64,000 nt of DNA from Albirhodobacter sp048262715 (GCA_048262715.1 JBLXEV010000005.1:1-64000), one strand, 5' to 3'; numbered from the stretch's first letter, positions 50,235 to 59,200 are shown. A program made the numbers and translations. The notes: generated from the sequence alone by a model not told the origin.

Positions 50235-51160
50235 GAGTAGCTCCGGGTTTGGCGGTCCAGCACACGGCGGCCGAACAGGCTTGCGGTGAGGTCGCACATC
50301 AAGGTGGCGGTGCGTCCGCGCACGTCGAGGAACGGGTTCAACTCGACGAGGTCTAGCGAGGTCACCACCCCCGCGTCGCACAGGTATTCCATGATCAAAT
50401 GCGCCTCGCGGAAGGTCGCACCGCCGGGTACAGTGGTGCCGACAGCGGGGGCAATTTCGGGGGCGAGAAAGTCGACATCAAAGCTGACATGTAGCAGGCC
50501 GTTATCGGCCTTCACCCGCTCGATAAACGCGCGCAGCGGAGCCAAAACGCCGGTCTCGTCAATCGCGCGCATATCATGCACCTCGATCCCGATCTCTAAA
50601 ATCCGTTTATGTTCAGCGGGATCGACCGAACGGATGCCCATCATGCAGACCTTCGTCGGATCCAGCGCATCACTCAGCGCCGGATAGGCCTCAAACCCCG
50701 ACATCCCACAGGCATAGGCCATCGGCGTGCCATGAAGGTTACCGCTGGCAGTGGTATCAAGGCTGTGCAGATCAGGATGCGCATCGAGCCAGAGCACATA
50801 AAGCGGGCGGCCCAGCTTGCTGGCGTGCGTGGCGATCCCCGCCATCGTGCCCGCCGACATCGAGTGATCCCCGCCAAGAAAAATCGGCAAATCGCAGGCC
50901 CCTGCGGCGTCTTCCGCGACCTTGGTCAATTGCTCGATCCAAGCAATTGTCTCCGCCAAATGGTGCACTGCGCCATTGGCATGCCCGCGCGGATTTTGCG
51001 GCGCAATCGAGAGATCTCCGCGATCTTCTACCTGCCAGCCAAGTGCCTCCAGCGTCTTTGGCAGCCCCGCCGTGCGGAGACTCGCGGGCCCCATAATACA
51101 GCCCTGCTGCGTGGTTCCGCTTTCAACCGGAGCCCCGATAATAATCGTCGATCTTGGCAT
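50231..51160 (-). CDS. Arginase
   Basis: A 309-residue binuclear manganese hydrolase splitting arginine into ornithine and urea. The three metal motifs are GGDHSMSAG, LDAHPDLH and SFDVDFLAP, with the final E in LDLVELNP. The PVESGTTQQG start is that of the RocF-type family. AGGGGAGAACG precedes the ATG at 51160. It is first in the leftward set, so ornithine passes straight to the coupled cyclodeaminase gene. Agmatinase activity is less likely because of the arginase-like start and the ocd neighbour. Confidence 0.93.
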   Translation of the reverse strand: MPRSTIIIGAPVESGTTQQGCIMGPASLRTAGLPKTLEALGWQVEDRGDLSIAPQNPRGHANGAVHHLAETIAWIEQLTKVAEDAAGACDLPIFLGGDHSMSAGTMAGIATHASKLGRPLYVLWLDAHPDLHSLDTTASGNLHGTPMAYACGMSGFEAYPALSDALDPTKVCMMGIRSVDPAEHKRILEIGIEVHDMRAIDETGVLAPLRAFIERVKADNGLLHVSFDVDFLAPEIAPAVGTTVPGGATFREAHLIMEYLCDAGVVTSLDLVELNPFLDVRGRTATLMCDLTASLFGRRVLDRQTRSYS

Positions 51161-51236
51161 GTCGTTCTCCCCTAGTGCACCTAGGGTCACAGACCTAAAC
51201 GAAAGTATCTCTATGTGTTTTGTCTATTTTTAATTT

Positions 51237-51256
51237 TTATCTAGCTATTTTGATAA
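51237..51256. promoter_or_regulatory. Dyad in the AT-rich arginase promoter region
   Basis: TTATC-N10-GATAA in a strongly AT-rich gap (51161-51309) upstream of arginase, downstream of the LuxR-type gene. It may be an operator for the RpiR regulator or another protein; the half-sites are not identical to those at 49067-49090. Confidence 0.35.
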
Positions 51257-51309
51257 GCAAAGTACGCAAAATGAACTTCACGCAGCAAGGAGAATAGGGT
51301 GAGAGCAGG

Positions 51310-51921
51310 CTACGGCTCATTTGCAAGAATGTTCATCTTGGTCGCAATCGCGACGGCCTCTGATGTTGTCAATGCGCAGAGCTTTCGGCGCAGGTTCCGG
51401 CAGTGCATATCAACCGTCGGCAGTGAGATATTCAACGCATAGGCGATCCGATCACGACGCTGCCCCGTCGCGGCCAGTTGCAACACGGCTCTCTCGCGCG
51501 CGGTCAACGCCGGCAACGGGAGGTCTCGAGTCCTGCCACAAGGTGGCAAAAACAAGATCACGCGGATCACCTGTTGTTCGAAGGGAAGTATATTTACTTG
51601 AAACGATGGCCCCTCAGCTCGGGTGTCCGCCTGGAGGATTGTCGCCTCTGGCCGATCGGCGTGACATGCGGCGGCGAGCGCCTGCGCGAAGGTTTCGATG
51701 GGGTTTAGCGCAAAGAAATCACCCTCTCGGCGGATCAGAAACTCTGGATTGCGCTGCAAAAACAATGCCGCTGAGCCATCGCGACTGAGGATCCGCCCTG
51801 CGGGATCTACATCCAGGCAGCCAAGCGCAGAGGCAGACTCGGCGGGAAGCGCCTCTGCTTGCCAAGCCCCGCGTTGTGTGAGGGTTGATCGACCCTGAGA
51901 GGAAGAAGTTTCATCATACAT
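51310..51921 (-). CDS. LuxR-type helix-turn-helix regulator with PAS-like N-terminal domain
   Basis: A 203-residue protein. Residues about 30-128 look like a small sensory (PAS-like) domain, beginning LGCLDVDPAGRILSRD and ending IRVILFLPP. Residues about 138-195 form a LuxR helix-turn-helix (LTARERAVLQLAATGQRRDR, NISLPTVDMHCRNLRRKL). No autoinducer-binding domain of the LuxR/LasR type and no receiver domain are present. It is divergent from the LuxR-hydrolase fusion gene (245-bp gap with dyads), and its own domain plan is similar to that protein's N-terminal part. The ligand is unknown. Confidence 0.78.
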   Translation of the reverse strand: MYDETSSSQGRSTLTQRGAWQAEALPAESASALGCLDVDPAGRILSRDGSAALFLQRNPEFLIRREGDFFALNPIETFAQALAAACHADRPEATILQADTRAEGPSFQVNILPFEQQVIRVILFLPPCGRTRDLPLPALTARERAVLQLAATGQRRDRIAYALNISLPTVDMHCRNLRRKLCALTTSEAVAIATKMNILANEP

Positions 51922-52033
51922 TGAAACGGCCCAATTCTGCTACTTTCCGAGAGCAGATTAGGAAAACCGGATTGTCGCCTTCTCCCCCCCGATGGGGGGT
52001 GTCGACGAAAAAGGCCCGCTCAGACTGGAAAAT

Positions 52034-52106
52034 GGAGTATAGATTCGGGATACTCCCATGGGTTCACCTTCCGAGGGGTCGTGACCTCCGCACCCTCACA
52101 TGAGGG
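52034..52106. promoter_or_regulatory. Two dyads between the divergent LuxR-type genes
   Basis: GGAGTAT (52034-52040) / ATACTCC (52050-52056) with a nine-base spacer, and the palindrome CCCTCA-CA-TGAGGG (52093-52106). They lie 111 and 61 bases before the fusion gene. A further GC hairpin (CCCCCC-GAT-GGGGGG) is near 51985-52000. Either regulator could bind here. Confidence 0.45.
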
Positions 52107-52166
52107 GAACCGCAAGCTGATTGGCATCATCGCGCACATGTGTCTCACAGGGAAGAATTTGGATAG

Positions 52167-53744
52167 ATGGCCTCTTCTTCACAGTTCATCCAGACGCTGA
52201 CGACGGTTCTTAAAAAGGAACAAGCGGTCTTGCCGCCGGAAGAGACGATTTTACTCCAACCCGAAGATGAGCACCGGAGCGAGCGGTTTTTCTTTCGAAA
52301 TTTCGCGCGCTGTAGCTTCCCGGCAAACCTCTATGATCGCGATGGAAAACGCCAAATCGAGGGGCTTATGCAAGCGCAGGAGGATGCCTTTCCTCAGGGC
52401 CTTCGCATGCCGCAGAACTCGGTCAGCGGCTGCGCGTTCGAGGTCTCGGAAGACAGGCTGTATTTTCTCTATGATCGCATAGAACGTTGGGATGACGCGC
52501 CCGTGCATCTCGCGTTGGTGGCCGTGTTACTGGATCAAGACCGGATCGCCGCCCTCGCCGAGAGCGCGACCGACCCGCGGCTGACCAAATCGGAATACCT
52601 TTTGTTGGCGCATCTTCTTAAGGGGTTGGATCTACGCGCGGCAGCGGCGCATTTGGGCGCCTCCTATGACACCAAGCGCAAACAGGTTCAGGTGATCATG
52701 GAGAAGCTGGGCGTCAAAACGCAAACTGCCCTGCTGCGCACGCTGGCGGTTGAGATCACCGCACGGATTTTAGACGAAATCCTGCCCACCCAGCAGCGCA
52801 ATTTTGAAACGGCCCTCGTCAAACGCCAATATGGCAAGAATGTCATCGTCAATTCGATCTCGATTGGCGAAGGCCTTGAAATTCCCGTCTGGGAGTTTGG
52901 CGCGCGAAGGGGGCGGCCCGTCTTATATTTCCACAGTATGCTCGCCCCCGTGGTGCTTCAGGACGAGATGATCGAGACCCTCAAGCGCCTTGGGCTGCGC
53001 TGGATTGTCGTTCCGCGACATTTCCTCGGGCTTGACGGGGTGCTCGACGCACAGATGCGGCTAGAACGATTGACGCGCGCGCTCGCAGAGACGATGGACT
53101 ATCTGACGAATGAACCGCTGATCTGCTTGGGCGAGAGCGCGGGCGTGCCATGGGCCGCACATTTCGCGCGGCACAATCCCACCCTCGTTGCAAGGTTGGT
53201 GCTGGTGGCGACACCGCAAGCCATGATGGCCCAGCCGCACGAGCACAGCCCAACAATCTTCGTGGAGATGTCGCAGCGGTTGCGGGGCGATGCACGGGTG
53301 ATCGCGGGGCTTACAAAGGTCTATAACGCGATCAGCCGCGTGCCCGATTGGGCGCAAAAAGGTCTCGCGCATCTCTACCGAAAATCGCCCGCCGATAGTG
53401 CCTGCGTGCAAAGATTATTCCAAACGCCCGCGCTGGCGGAGTGGCTCGGGTTGATTGCCAATCACGCGACACTCGCTTCAATTGACGAGATGACGAACCT
53501 CCAGCGGAACTGGCTCAAAGATCTTCAGGCGCTGGACTGTGAGGTGAGTTTTCTGCATGGCGAGGAGGATCCTATCAGCCCGCTGCAAGACATTCGCGCC
53601 ATCGCACACACCATGCCGAATGGCGCACTTCAGAGTTTTGAGGGCGCAGGCCATCTGCTGTTGATCCAGCAATTCGATGCGCTGATGCGCTCGATTGCAA
53701 ATTTGGAAACACCGCGTGAAATGCCCCGACAGACGGCAGTTTAG
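52167..53744 (+). CDS. LuxR-type helix-turn-helix protein fused to an alpha/beta hydrolase
   Basis: A 525-residue protein with three parts. Residues about 40-125 resemble a small sensory domain. Residues about 139-193 are a LuxR-like helix-turn-helix (LTKSEYLLLAHLLKGLDLRA, LGASYDTKRKQVQVIMEKLG). Residues about 235-515 are an alpha/beta hydrolase with a complete triad: Ser324 in GESAG, Asp468 in GEEDPIS and His496 in GAGHLL. It has no signal peptide or membrane helix. A DNA-binding protein carrying an intact serine hydrolase suggests it senses and destroys its own ester, lactone or similar ligand. It is divergent from a LuxR-type gene of related layout. Confidence 0.85.
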   Translation: MASSSQFIQTLTTVLKKEQAVLPPEETILLQPEDEHRSERFFFRNFARCSFPANLYDRDGKRQIEGLMQAQEDAFPQGLRMPQNSVSGCAFEVSEDRLYFLYDRIERWDDAPVHLALVAVLLDQDRIAALAESATDPRLTKSEYLLLAHLLKGLDLRAAAAHLGASYDTKRKQVQVIMEKLGVKTQTALLRTLAVEITARILDEILPTQQRNFETALVKRQYGKNVIVNSISIGEGLEIPVWEFGARRGRPVLYFHSMLAPVVLQDEMIETLKRLGLRWIVVPRHFLGLDGVLDAQMRLERLTRALAETMDYLTNEPLICLGESAGVPWAAHFARHNPTLVARLVLVATPQAMMAQPHEHSPTIFVEMSQRLRGDARVIAGLTKVYNAISRVPDWAQKGLAHLYRKSPADSACVQRLFQTPALAEWLGLIANHATLASIDEMTNLQRNWLKDLQALDCEVSFLHGEEDPISPLQDIRAIAHTMPNGALQSFEGAGHLLLIQQFDALMRSIANLETPREMPRQTAV

Positions 53745-53766
53745 CGCAAATTGTCTTGACCGTCCG

Positions 53767-55017
53767 CTAGAACCGATACGCCCACCCTATCCGGCAATCC
53801 ACTGCATTGGCGGTATAGAGGGCCACATTTGAGGATTGCACGCGGTAGCCACATGAGAGCTTTGGGGTCGCATCAAACACTGTTAGGCGACTGTCGGAGA
53901 CCGAAAACCCAAGGCGGTAAATCTCATCGCGACGGGCAAAATCCAGCGCCGCAAATGTCTCATCATAGTGCCGGAGGGTGACACTCGAATCCACGCCTGC
54001 GCGCAGGGTGCTGCTCAAGTTTCGATCATAACCCGACCGCAAGCTTGCCCCGAAATAACGGTGATAGCCGAGCTGCGGATGCGACCGCTCCAGTGATCCG
54101 CCAAAATAATATCCGGACCCGTCATCCAGCCGCCTGCTCCAAGTCATCGCGACCGAGCCATACCCGCCCGAAAGGCTATCCTTATCGATATACCTGCGGT
54201 GCTCTAACACTCCACTCACGCTCAACCGCGTGTCGCGCGTGAGCGCCGTCGACCACCCAGCATGCACCCCAACTGCCATGCGGTCAGATCGGTTTTGATC
54301 GAGTCCCGTGAAATAGCTCCGGTCGAGGTGGATCCCGCCGCGCAGATCTCGCTCTGGCCTGATTTGCGTCAGGTCTGCCGTGACCCGCCCGCGCCAATAC
54401 CGCAACGGAGCCTCCGCATACCAGACCCTCGTGAGCGCTACCCCCAGCTCAAAAGCCACGCCCTTGCCAATGGGCCTGCGGTAACGCCCCTCAACCCCGT
54501 ATTCCAATCCCACACCAGAGGTCTCCTCTCCCCCGCCGTCGATGTCAAAACGCCCTAGAAGGGTCTCAAATTTCGTCTCTGAGGAGGTGTTGCTGACATT
54601 CGTGCTGGGCAGAATAGCCAGCGACCCTGACGCTACAAACGGGTGGCGCTTCATGAGTTGATCAAGCGCTTGGAGATAGAGACCTGCATTCGGGCGCTGC
54701 GCCGGATCCCGCAAAAGGTGTTTCAAAAACGCCTCGGAGCGCCGCGCCTGCCCACTGCGCGAAAACGCCTCCGCGATTGACAGCTGTGCCTTCGCATCCA
54801 GCGGGGCGATCTGGCGGGCGCGCATGAAATAATGCGCTGCTTTTTGCGGGGAATTCGCCGCAAGTGCTTTGCGGCCGAGCTGTATAAGCAATTGATAAGC
54901 ATTGACCTTATCGACTTTTGTCTCTGCCCGAAGATCCGCCCCCGCGCAGATCACGATCAGCGCGATAAGCGTAGTGCTCGCTATGGCGCGCCGCAAGCGG
55001 GCGAGAACGCGTCCCAT
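53767..55017 (-). CDS. Slam-type outer-membrane protein (surface lipoprotein assembly modifier)
   Basis: A 416-residue outer-membrane protein. It has a signal peptide (to about residue 31), a TPR segment (about 35-125, with PQKAAHYFMRARQIAPLDAKAQLSIAEAF in pieces), and a C-terminal beta-barrel (about 140-416) rich in alternating aromatic strands and ending in WAYRF, with the terminal Phe of outer-membrane barrels. This layout is that of Slam/DUF560 proteins, which carry lipoproteins to the cell surface. The start at 55017 follows GGAGATAGG. A candidate substrate lipoprotein is encoded 95 bases upstream on the same strand, as in known Slam loci. Confidence 0.85.
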   Translation of the reverse strand: MGRVLARLRRAIASTTLIALIVICAGADLRAETKVDKVNAYQLLIQLGRKALAANSPQKAAHYFMRARQIAPLDAKAQLSIAEAFSRSGQARRSEAFLKHLLRDPAQRPNAGLYLQALDQLMKRHPFVASGSLAILPSTNVSNTSSETKFETLLGRFDIDGGGEETSGVGLEYGVEGRYRRPIGKGVAFELGVALTRVWYAEAPLRYWRGRVTADLTQIRPERDLRGGIHLDRSYFTGLDQNRSDRMAVGVHAGWSTALTRDTRLSVSGVLEHRRYIDKDSLSGGYGSVAMTWSRRLDDGSGYYFGGSLERSHPQLGYHRYFGASLRSGYDRNLSSTLRAGVDSSVTLRHYDETFAALDFARRDEIYRLGFSVSDSRLTVFDATPKLSCGYRVQSSNVALYTANAVDCRIGWAYRF

Positions 55018-55111
55018 GTTCAACCTATCTCCACCGCATCTAGCATCCCGATGAAAACGTGCCGCGAGTTCCCCCGCGGCACGCAAAATGTAAGGGGCGC
55101 GCCCCAATCGT

Positions 55112-55684
55112 TTAGTCCTCAACTGCCGCGAAGCCGCCATCATGCGCTTCGCCATCAATTGTTCCTGAAACGTCGCCATAAACGGCCAGATCGCCCTCAT
55201 AGTCATAGAAGGTGCCCGCCATATCGAGATCAACGATATGCGCCTCGTCATCGCTCAGCGTTCCGTTCGCCTCGCCTGTCAGGCTCGTCCCTGCGATTGT
55301 TCCGCCGATTGCCAGCGAGCCTGAAACGGCAGCCTCAACCGCTTGGGTATCTTGATCATAGAGCGCAAAATTATCGGCAGTGCCTGTCACCGTTCCGCCA
55401 GTAAAATCAGCCGTCAGAGAGAGATCGCCCAGCAGTTCCAACGTCTCTTCCTCACCGATGTCGCCGATCCCGATGGCACCCGACATGGTTGCCGAACCGC
55501 TCATCATCGCACCAGAAGCCTCATCGAGGCTGTCCGATTCAGCTGCTGCGACAAACCCCTCCAAGCCGTCGTAACGCGCTGGCAAATCACCATCGGAAGA
55601 GCCAATGCTGCCAGAGGAGGATCCTCCGCAAGCCGCGACGGTCAGCGTAGCGGCGCACAGCGCTGCCAGTGTAAAATGTTTCAT
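55112..55684 (-). CDS. Probable Slam-dependent surface lipoprotein
   Basis: A 190-residue acidic lipoprotein. The lipobox is VAAC with Cys19, followed by a Gly/Ser-rich tether. The rest is built from short amphipathic strands with many Gly, Thr, Ala and Asp (for example GSATMSGAIGIG, GNGTLSDD-like turns), ending ...GTIDGEAHDGGFAAVED. This resembles the C-terminal barrel of TbpB/HpuA-like Slam substrates. No ligand-binding lobe is recognisable, so its function is unknown. The start is ATG 55684. Adjacent to the Slam gene on the same strand, it is its most likely cargo. Confidence 0.78.
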   Translation of the reverse strand: MKHFTLAALCAATLTVAACGGSSSGSIGSSDGDLPARYDGLEGFVAAAESDSLDEASGAMMSGSATMSGAIGIGDIGEEETLELLGDLSLTADFTGGTVTGTADNFALYDQDTQAVEAAVSGSLAIGGTIAGTSLTGEANGTLSDDEAHIVDLDMAGTFYDYEGDLAVYGDVSGTIDGEAHDGGFAAVED

Positions 55685-56306
55685 CGTGTTGTCCCTATCG
55701 TTTTGCACCAATCTCAGAGCGTTCCCTCGAGATCTTGAATAAGGGTTCCATCGATAGAAACTGCGAACAACCTATAGGAACTTATAGGTTTACAAGGCCA
55801 CGAGCGCCGCTTTGACAGATGAAGAATAGCGTCTGGGCATTGAGGATATCGCGGCGATTTTAGGGGCCCTGACCGCTGATCCATACTGAGAAAGGTCCGC
55901 CCCCGCCCCCTCGTCACCGTATTCACCAGCCGCTTGTGCAAGCACGCCCTTATTGCCCCGCGCTCGGGGGGAACATCCAATCATGGAGGCGATATTCTCT
56001 GCCCGCGCCTTGAAGCCTCGCTTCAAACGAAGTCACCTGTGACAAGCCTCGCCACATGGGCTCCTTTCCTAAGCCAGAACCGCAAAAACCCCATGGTCGA
56101 AAACTCTGCAACTGTCGTGTCGAGCCTTTTCAATTCTAACCGAACGGAAGGCGATTTCGCGTCACTTTGCCTTTCTTTCAATATTTACATATGCTTAACG
56201 ATTGTCACGAAACTGTCATCTTATTGTTGCAATCGTCTTAATTTGCTGCAAATTTAAAACTGATTAAAAAGCGGGCATCAACCGTTTCAGCCAGCAGGGA
56301 AACTCA
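55685..56306. other. Gene-poor 622-bp gap with AT-rich promoter region
   Basis: No convincing gene was found. Its left two-thirds has normal GC content but no open frame with family similarity; the right 150 bases are strongly AT-rich and probably contain the tctCBA promoter. CGATTG (56199-56204) and CAATCG (56230-56235) form a wide dyad 72 bases before tctC. A frame near 55800-55990 faintly resembles a decayed recombinase but is interrupted. Confidence 0.6.
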
Positions 56307-57260
56307 ATGAACCACAGTAAACGTCGCTTCGTCGCAAGCCTTGCCATGCTTGCAGCCCTTACCACGACAGCCTTTGCGCAAGATTATCCCGCGAAATCGA
56401 TCGAGATTATTGTGCCGTCGAGCGCTGGCGGGTCCACAGATACAACCGCTCGTATTTTTGCCGAAGTGGCAGAAAGCAAGAACGAAGGCTTCAAATTCGT
56501 CATCAACAACATTGATGGCTCCGGCGGGCAGAAGGGCTTTGAAGCCATCGCTCGCGCGAAAGCTGACGGCTACACGATGGGCCTCGTCTTTACCCCGCAG
56601 CTCGTCGCCCATATCGCGGCAGGTCGGGCAAAATACACTTTGGACAGCTTCCACGTGATCGGCAACACCGCCGATGATCCGGCAATCGTTGTGGTGCCGA
56701 AAGAGAGCCCGATTAAATCCTTGGCAGATTTGGCTGAGGCCGCCAAAGGTGGCGATCTGACGGTCGCGGTAAACGGTATCGGGTCAGATGATTTTCTAGC
56801 GGCCAAAGACTTCGAGACATTGGCAGGCGTGACCTTCAACCTGCTGCCGACAAAAGGCTCCACCGAGCAAAAAGCCGGTATTCTGGGTGGCCATGTGGAT
56901 GCGTCCTTCATGAACCTTTCGCAGATGGAAGCGCAGCATAAATCGGGTGACGCGACCATCATTGCGGTCCTCACCGACCAGCGCAACGATCTGATCCCAG
57001 AGGTTCAGACCAGCGTGGAAAGCGGCTTTGACGTGCAAATGCGCGCCACCCGTGGCTTTGTGACCCCCGCAGGCGTTCCAGACGACATCCAAGCCAAGCT
57101 GGATAGCATTTTTGCGGATGTCATGGCCGACCCAGCCTTCCAAGAAAAAGCGGCAGCCAGCTCGATCTACCTGCTGCCGATGAATGGCCCGGATTATACC
57201 GCCTATCTGCAGAACCTTCAGGCGGCGACGCAAAAGGTCTTTGACGCGGCGCCTTGGTAA
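56307..57260 (+). CDS. tctC: Tripartite tricarboxylate transporter substrate-binding protein
   Basis: A 317-residue periplasmic binding protein with a signal peptide (cleavage after AFA near residue 24) and mature start QDYPAKSIEIIVPSSAGGSTDTTAR, typical of TctC/Bug proteins. Bug proteins bind citrate, tricarballylate or other small carboxylates and aromatics; the ligand is not evident. GCAGGGAAAC precedes the start. Its stop shares a base with tctB. Confidence 0.9.
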   Translation: MNHSKRRFVASLAMLAALTTTAFAQDYPAKSIEIIVPSSAGGSTDTTARIFAEVAESKNEGFKFVINNIDGSGGQKGFEAIARAKADGYTMGLVFTPQLVAHIAAGRAKYTLDSFHVIGNTADDPAIVVVPKESPIKSLADLAEAAKGGDLTVAVNGIGSDDFLAAKDFETLAGVTFNLLPTKGSTEQKAGILGGHVDASFMNLSQMEAQHKSGDATIIAVLTDQRNDLIPEVQTSVESGFDVQMRATRGFVTPAGVPDDIQAKLDSIFADVMADPAFQEKAAASSIYLLPMNGPDYTAYLQNLQAATQKVFDAAPW

Positions 57261-57706
57261 TGACGCGCGAAACCCTTGATCGCCTCGTCCTCGGCGGTTT
57301 CATCGTTCTGGCCGTGCTGCTCTATGTCAGCACGGCCAGCTATACGGGCATCGCGCAGAAAACCTCGGCCGTCTATGTCCGGTTCCTCGCGCTCTCCTTC
57401 GGGGGCCTTAGCGCCGTTCAATTGATCTTTTCGCTGCGCAAAGCCGTGCGTCACGAGGCGCTCGATCTCTTCGGGCGTGCGGGGCGGTTCTTCGGTCTGA
57501 TCGCAGGGTTGATCGTCTTTGCGATCAGCTTTGAGAGCCTTGGCTTCTTCCTGCCCGCCGCTGTCTTCATTCCGGTGATTGCATGGATGCTGGGCTATCG
57601 CAATTGGGTCGTGATCGCAGGCTCTACGGCGGCCGTTTTGCTCGGCGTGTATTTGATCTTCATCCGTGTTCTGTCGGTCAATCTGCCCGGCCCGGAATTC
57701 TTCTAA
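57260..57706 (+). CDS. tctB: Tripartite tricarboxylate transporter small permease subunit
   Basis: A 148-residue inner-membrane protein with four predicted helices (about 10-30, 42-60, 75-105 and 112-140), matching the TctB family in size and layout. The ATG at 57260 overlaps the last base of the tctC TAA, so the two are tightly coupled. It forms the small transmembrane subunit beside TctA. Confidence 0.88.
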   Translation: MTRETLDRLVLGGFIVLAVLLYVSTASYTGIAQKTSAVYVRFLALSFGGLSAVQLIFSLRKAVRHEALDLFGRAGRFFGLIAGLIVFAISFESLGFFLPAAVFIPVIAWMLGYRNWVVIAGSTAAVLLGVYLIFIRVLSVNLPGPEFF

Positions 57707-57715
57707 GGTTTACCC

Positions 57716-59200
57716 ATGGAATATCTTGCCCTCGTCTTTACGCCTGCGGCGCTCATGGCGGTTGTCATCGGCACGGTTGCCGGTGTCGTTATCGGCGCCA
57801 TGCCGGGCCTGACGGCGACAATGGCGGTGGGGCTTTTGGTCCCCTTCACCTACACGATGGACCCTGTTTTGGGTTTGATGTTGCTGGGCGGGATTTATTC
57901 CGGCGCGATGTATGGCGGCTCGATCCCCGCGATTTTGCTCAACACTCCGGGCACGCCCGCCGCAGTCGCTACCGCGCTCGAAGGCTACCCGATGAGCCGA
58001 CAAGGCAGGGGGCGGCTTGCGCTGAAAATCTCGGTGGTTGCGTCCTTTGTGGGGGGCATATTCTCAGTCGTGATCTTGCTGATGTTCGCGCCCTTCCTCG
58101 CCAAACAAGCCTTGCATTTCGGCCCAGCGGAAACCTTCCTCCTCGCGCTAATGGGCCTCGCGGGGATCGTCTCTATCGCCGATGAAGAGACCTCCTTGCT
58201 CAAATCCCTCCTCGCGGGCGTGCTCGGCATGATCATTGCCATCGTCGGAACAGACGCGATGTCGGGGAGCCTGCGCTACACTATGGGCTCGATCAATCTG
58301 ATTGACGGGATCGACTTCATGCCCGCGTTGATCGGCCTGTTTTCGATGATCCAGATGCTCGAAATCGCGGGCCAGCGGCACAGCACCCAGATTGACGCAT
58401 CGGTGCTGAAACAATCCCAAAAATCGGAGCCGATGCCCAAGGGGATCGGCAAATACATGGCGCTCGGATCGGGCACTGGCACAGTTGTGGGGATCCTGCC
58501 GGGCGAAGGGGCCACGATTGCCGCTTTCCTGTCGTATAATTTCGCCAAACGCCTCTCAAAAGCCAAACATATGTTCGGCAAGGGCGCGCCCGAAGGCATC
58601 GCCGCCGCTGAATCCGGCAATAACGGCTGCGTCGGCGGCTCACTGGTGCCAACACTGACCCTCGGCATCCCGGGCAACTCGGTCGCCGCCGCCCTGATGG
58701 GGGCCTTCATCATCCACGGCATGATCCCCGGCCCGGATCTGTTCGCGGTGCATGCCGACAAAACCTACCCGTTCATCTATTCGCTTTTTATCGCGAACAT
58801 CGTCTTCCTTGTCGTAGGGATCAGCGTCGCGCCCTATCTGGCGCGCATCGCCCTCATTCCCCCTGCCCTTATGGTGCCCGTCATCAGCGCCTTCGCCATT
58901 CTCGGCTCTTACTCGCTGCACCAATCAGTGTTCGACGTGTATCTGATGATCGGCTTCGCCATCTTCGGCCTCGTGCTCAAGAAAATCGGCTATTCGCTGG
59001 AAGCCCTGATCCTCGGCTTGATCCTTGGCCCGATCGCGGAACACGGCTTCTCGCAAGGGATGATCATTGGCAAGGGCTCGCCATGGGTGTTTTTCGCAAG
59101 CCCGATTGCGAAGGTGATGTGGGTCATCATCCTATTGCTGCTGCTCCCGCCGCTGCTCGCCCATGTCAAACGCCTGATGAACGGGCGCAAAACGGCCTGA
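57716..59200 (+). CDS. tctA: Tripartite tricarboxylate transporter large permease subunit
   Basis: A 494-residue, about 12-helix inner-membrane protein, the main channel of the TTT system. The repeated family motifs are MPGLTATMAVGLLVPFTY, GGSIPAILLNTPGTPAA and, in the second half, GILPGEGATIAAFLSY and TLGIPGNSVAAALMGAF. Length and order (tctC-B-A) are canonical. It is convergent with the YcaQ gene, and only a short GC palindrome without a T-run lies between. Confidence 0.93.
   Translation: MEYLALVFTPAALMAVVIGTVAGVVIGAMPGLTATMAVGLLVPFTYTMDPVLGLMLLGGIYSGAMYGGSIPAILLNTPGTPAAVATALEGYPMSRQGRGRLALKISVVASFVGGIFSVVILLMFAPFLAKQALHFGPAETFLLALMGLAGIVSIADEETSLLKSLLAGVLGMIIAIVGTDAMSGSLRYTMGSINLIDGIDFMPALIGLFSMIQMLEIAGQRHSTQIDASVLKQSQKSEPMPKGIGKYMALGSGTGTVVGILPGEGATIAAFLSYNFAKRLSKAKHMFGKGAPEGIAAAESGNNGCVGGSLVPTLTLGIPGNSVAAALMGAFIIHGMIPGPDLFAVHADKTYPFIYSLFIANIVFLVVGISVAPYLARIALIPPALMVPVISAFAILGSYSLHQSVFDVYLMIGFAIFGLVLKKIGYSLEALILGLILGPIAEHGFSQGMIIGKGSPWVFFASPIAKVMWVIILLLLLPPLLAHVKRLMNGRKTA

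Noticed and set aside
43247..51160. Ti-plasmid-like opine catabolism region
   Set aside because: Transporter, ocd and arginase resemble opine loci, but no opine oxidase subunits and no LysR OccR/NocR-type regulator are present.
55800..56040. Possible remnant of a tyrosine recombinase (plus frame with DEE and IEDIAAILG)
   Set aside because: Only a short, stop-interrupted stretch; no catalytic residues and no attachment repeats were seen, so it is reported only as gap content.
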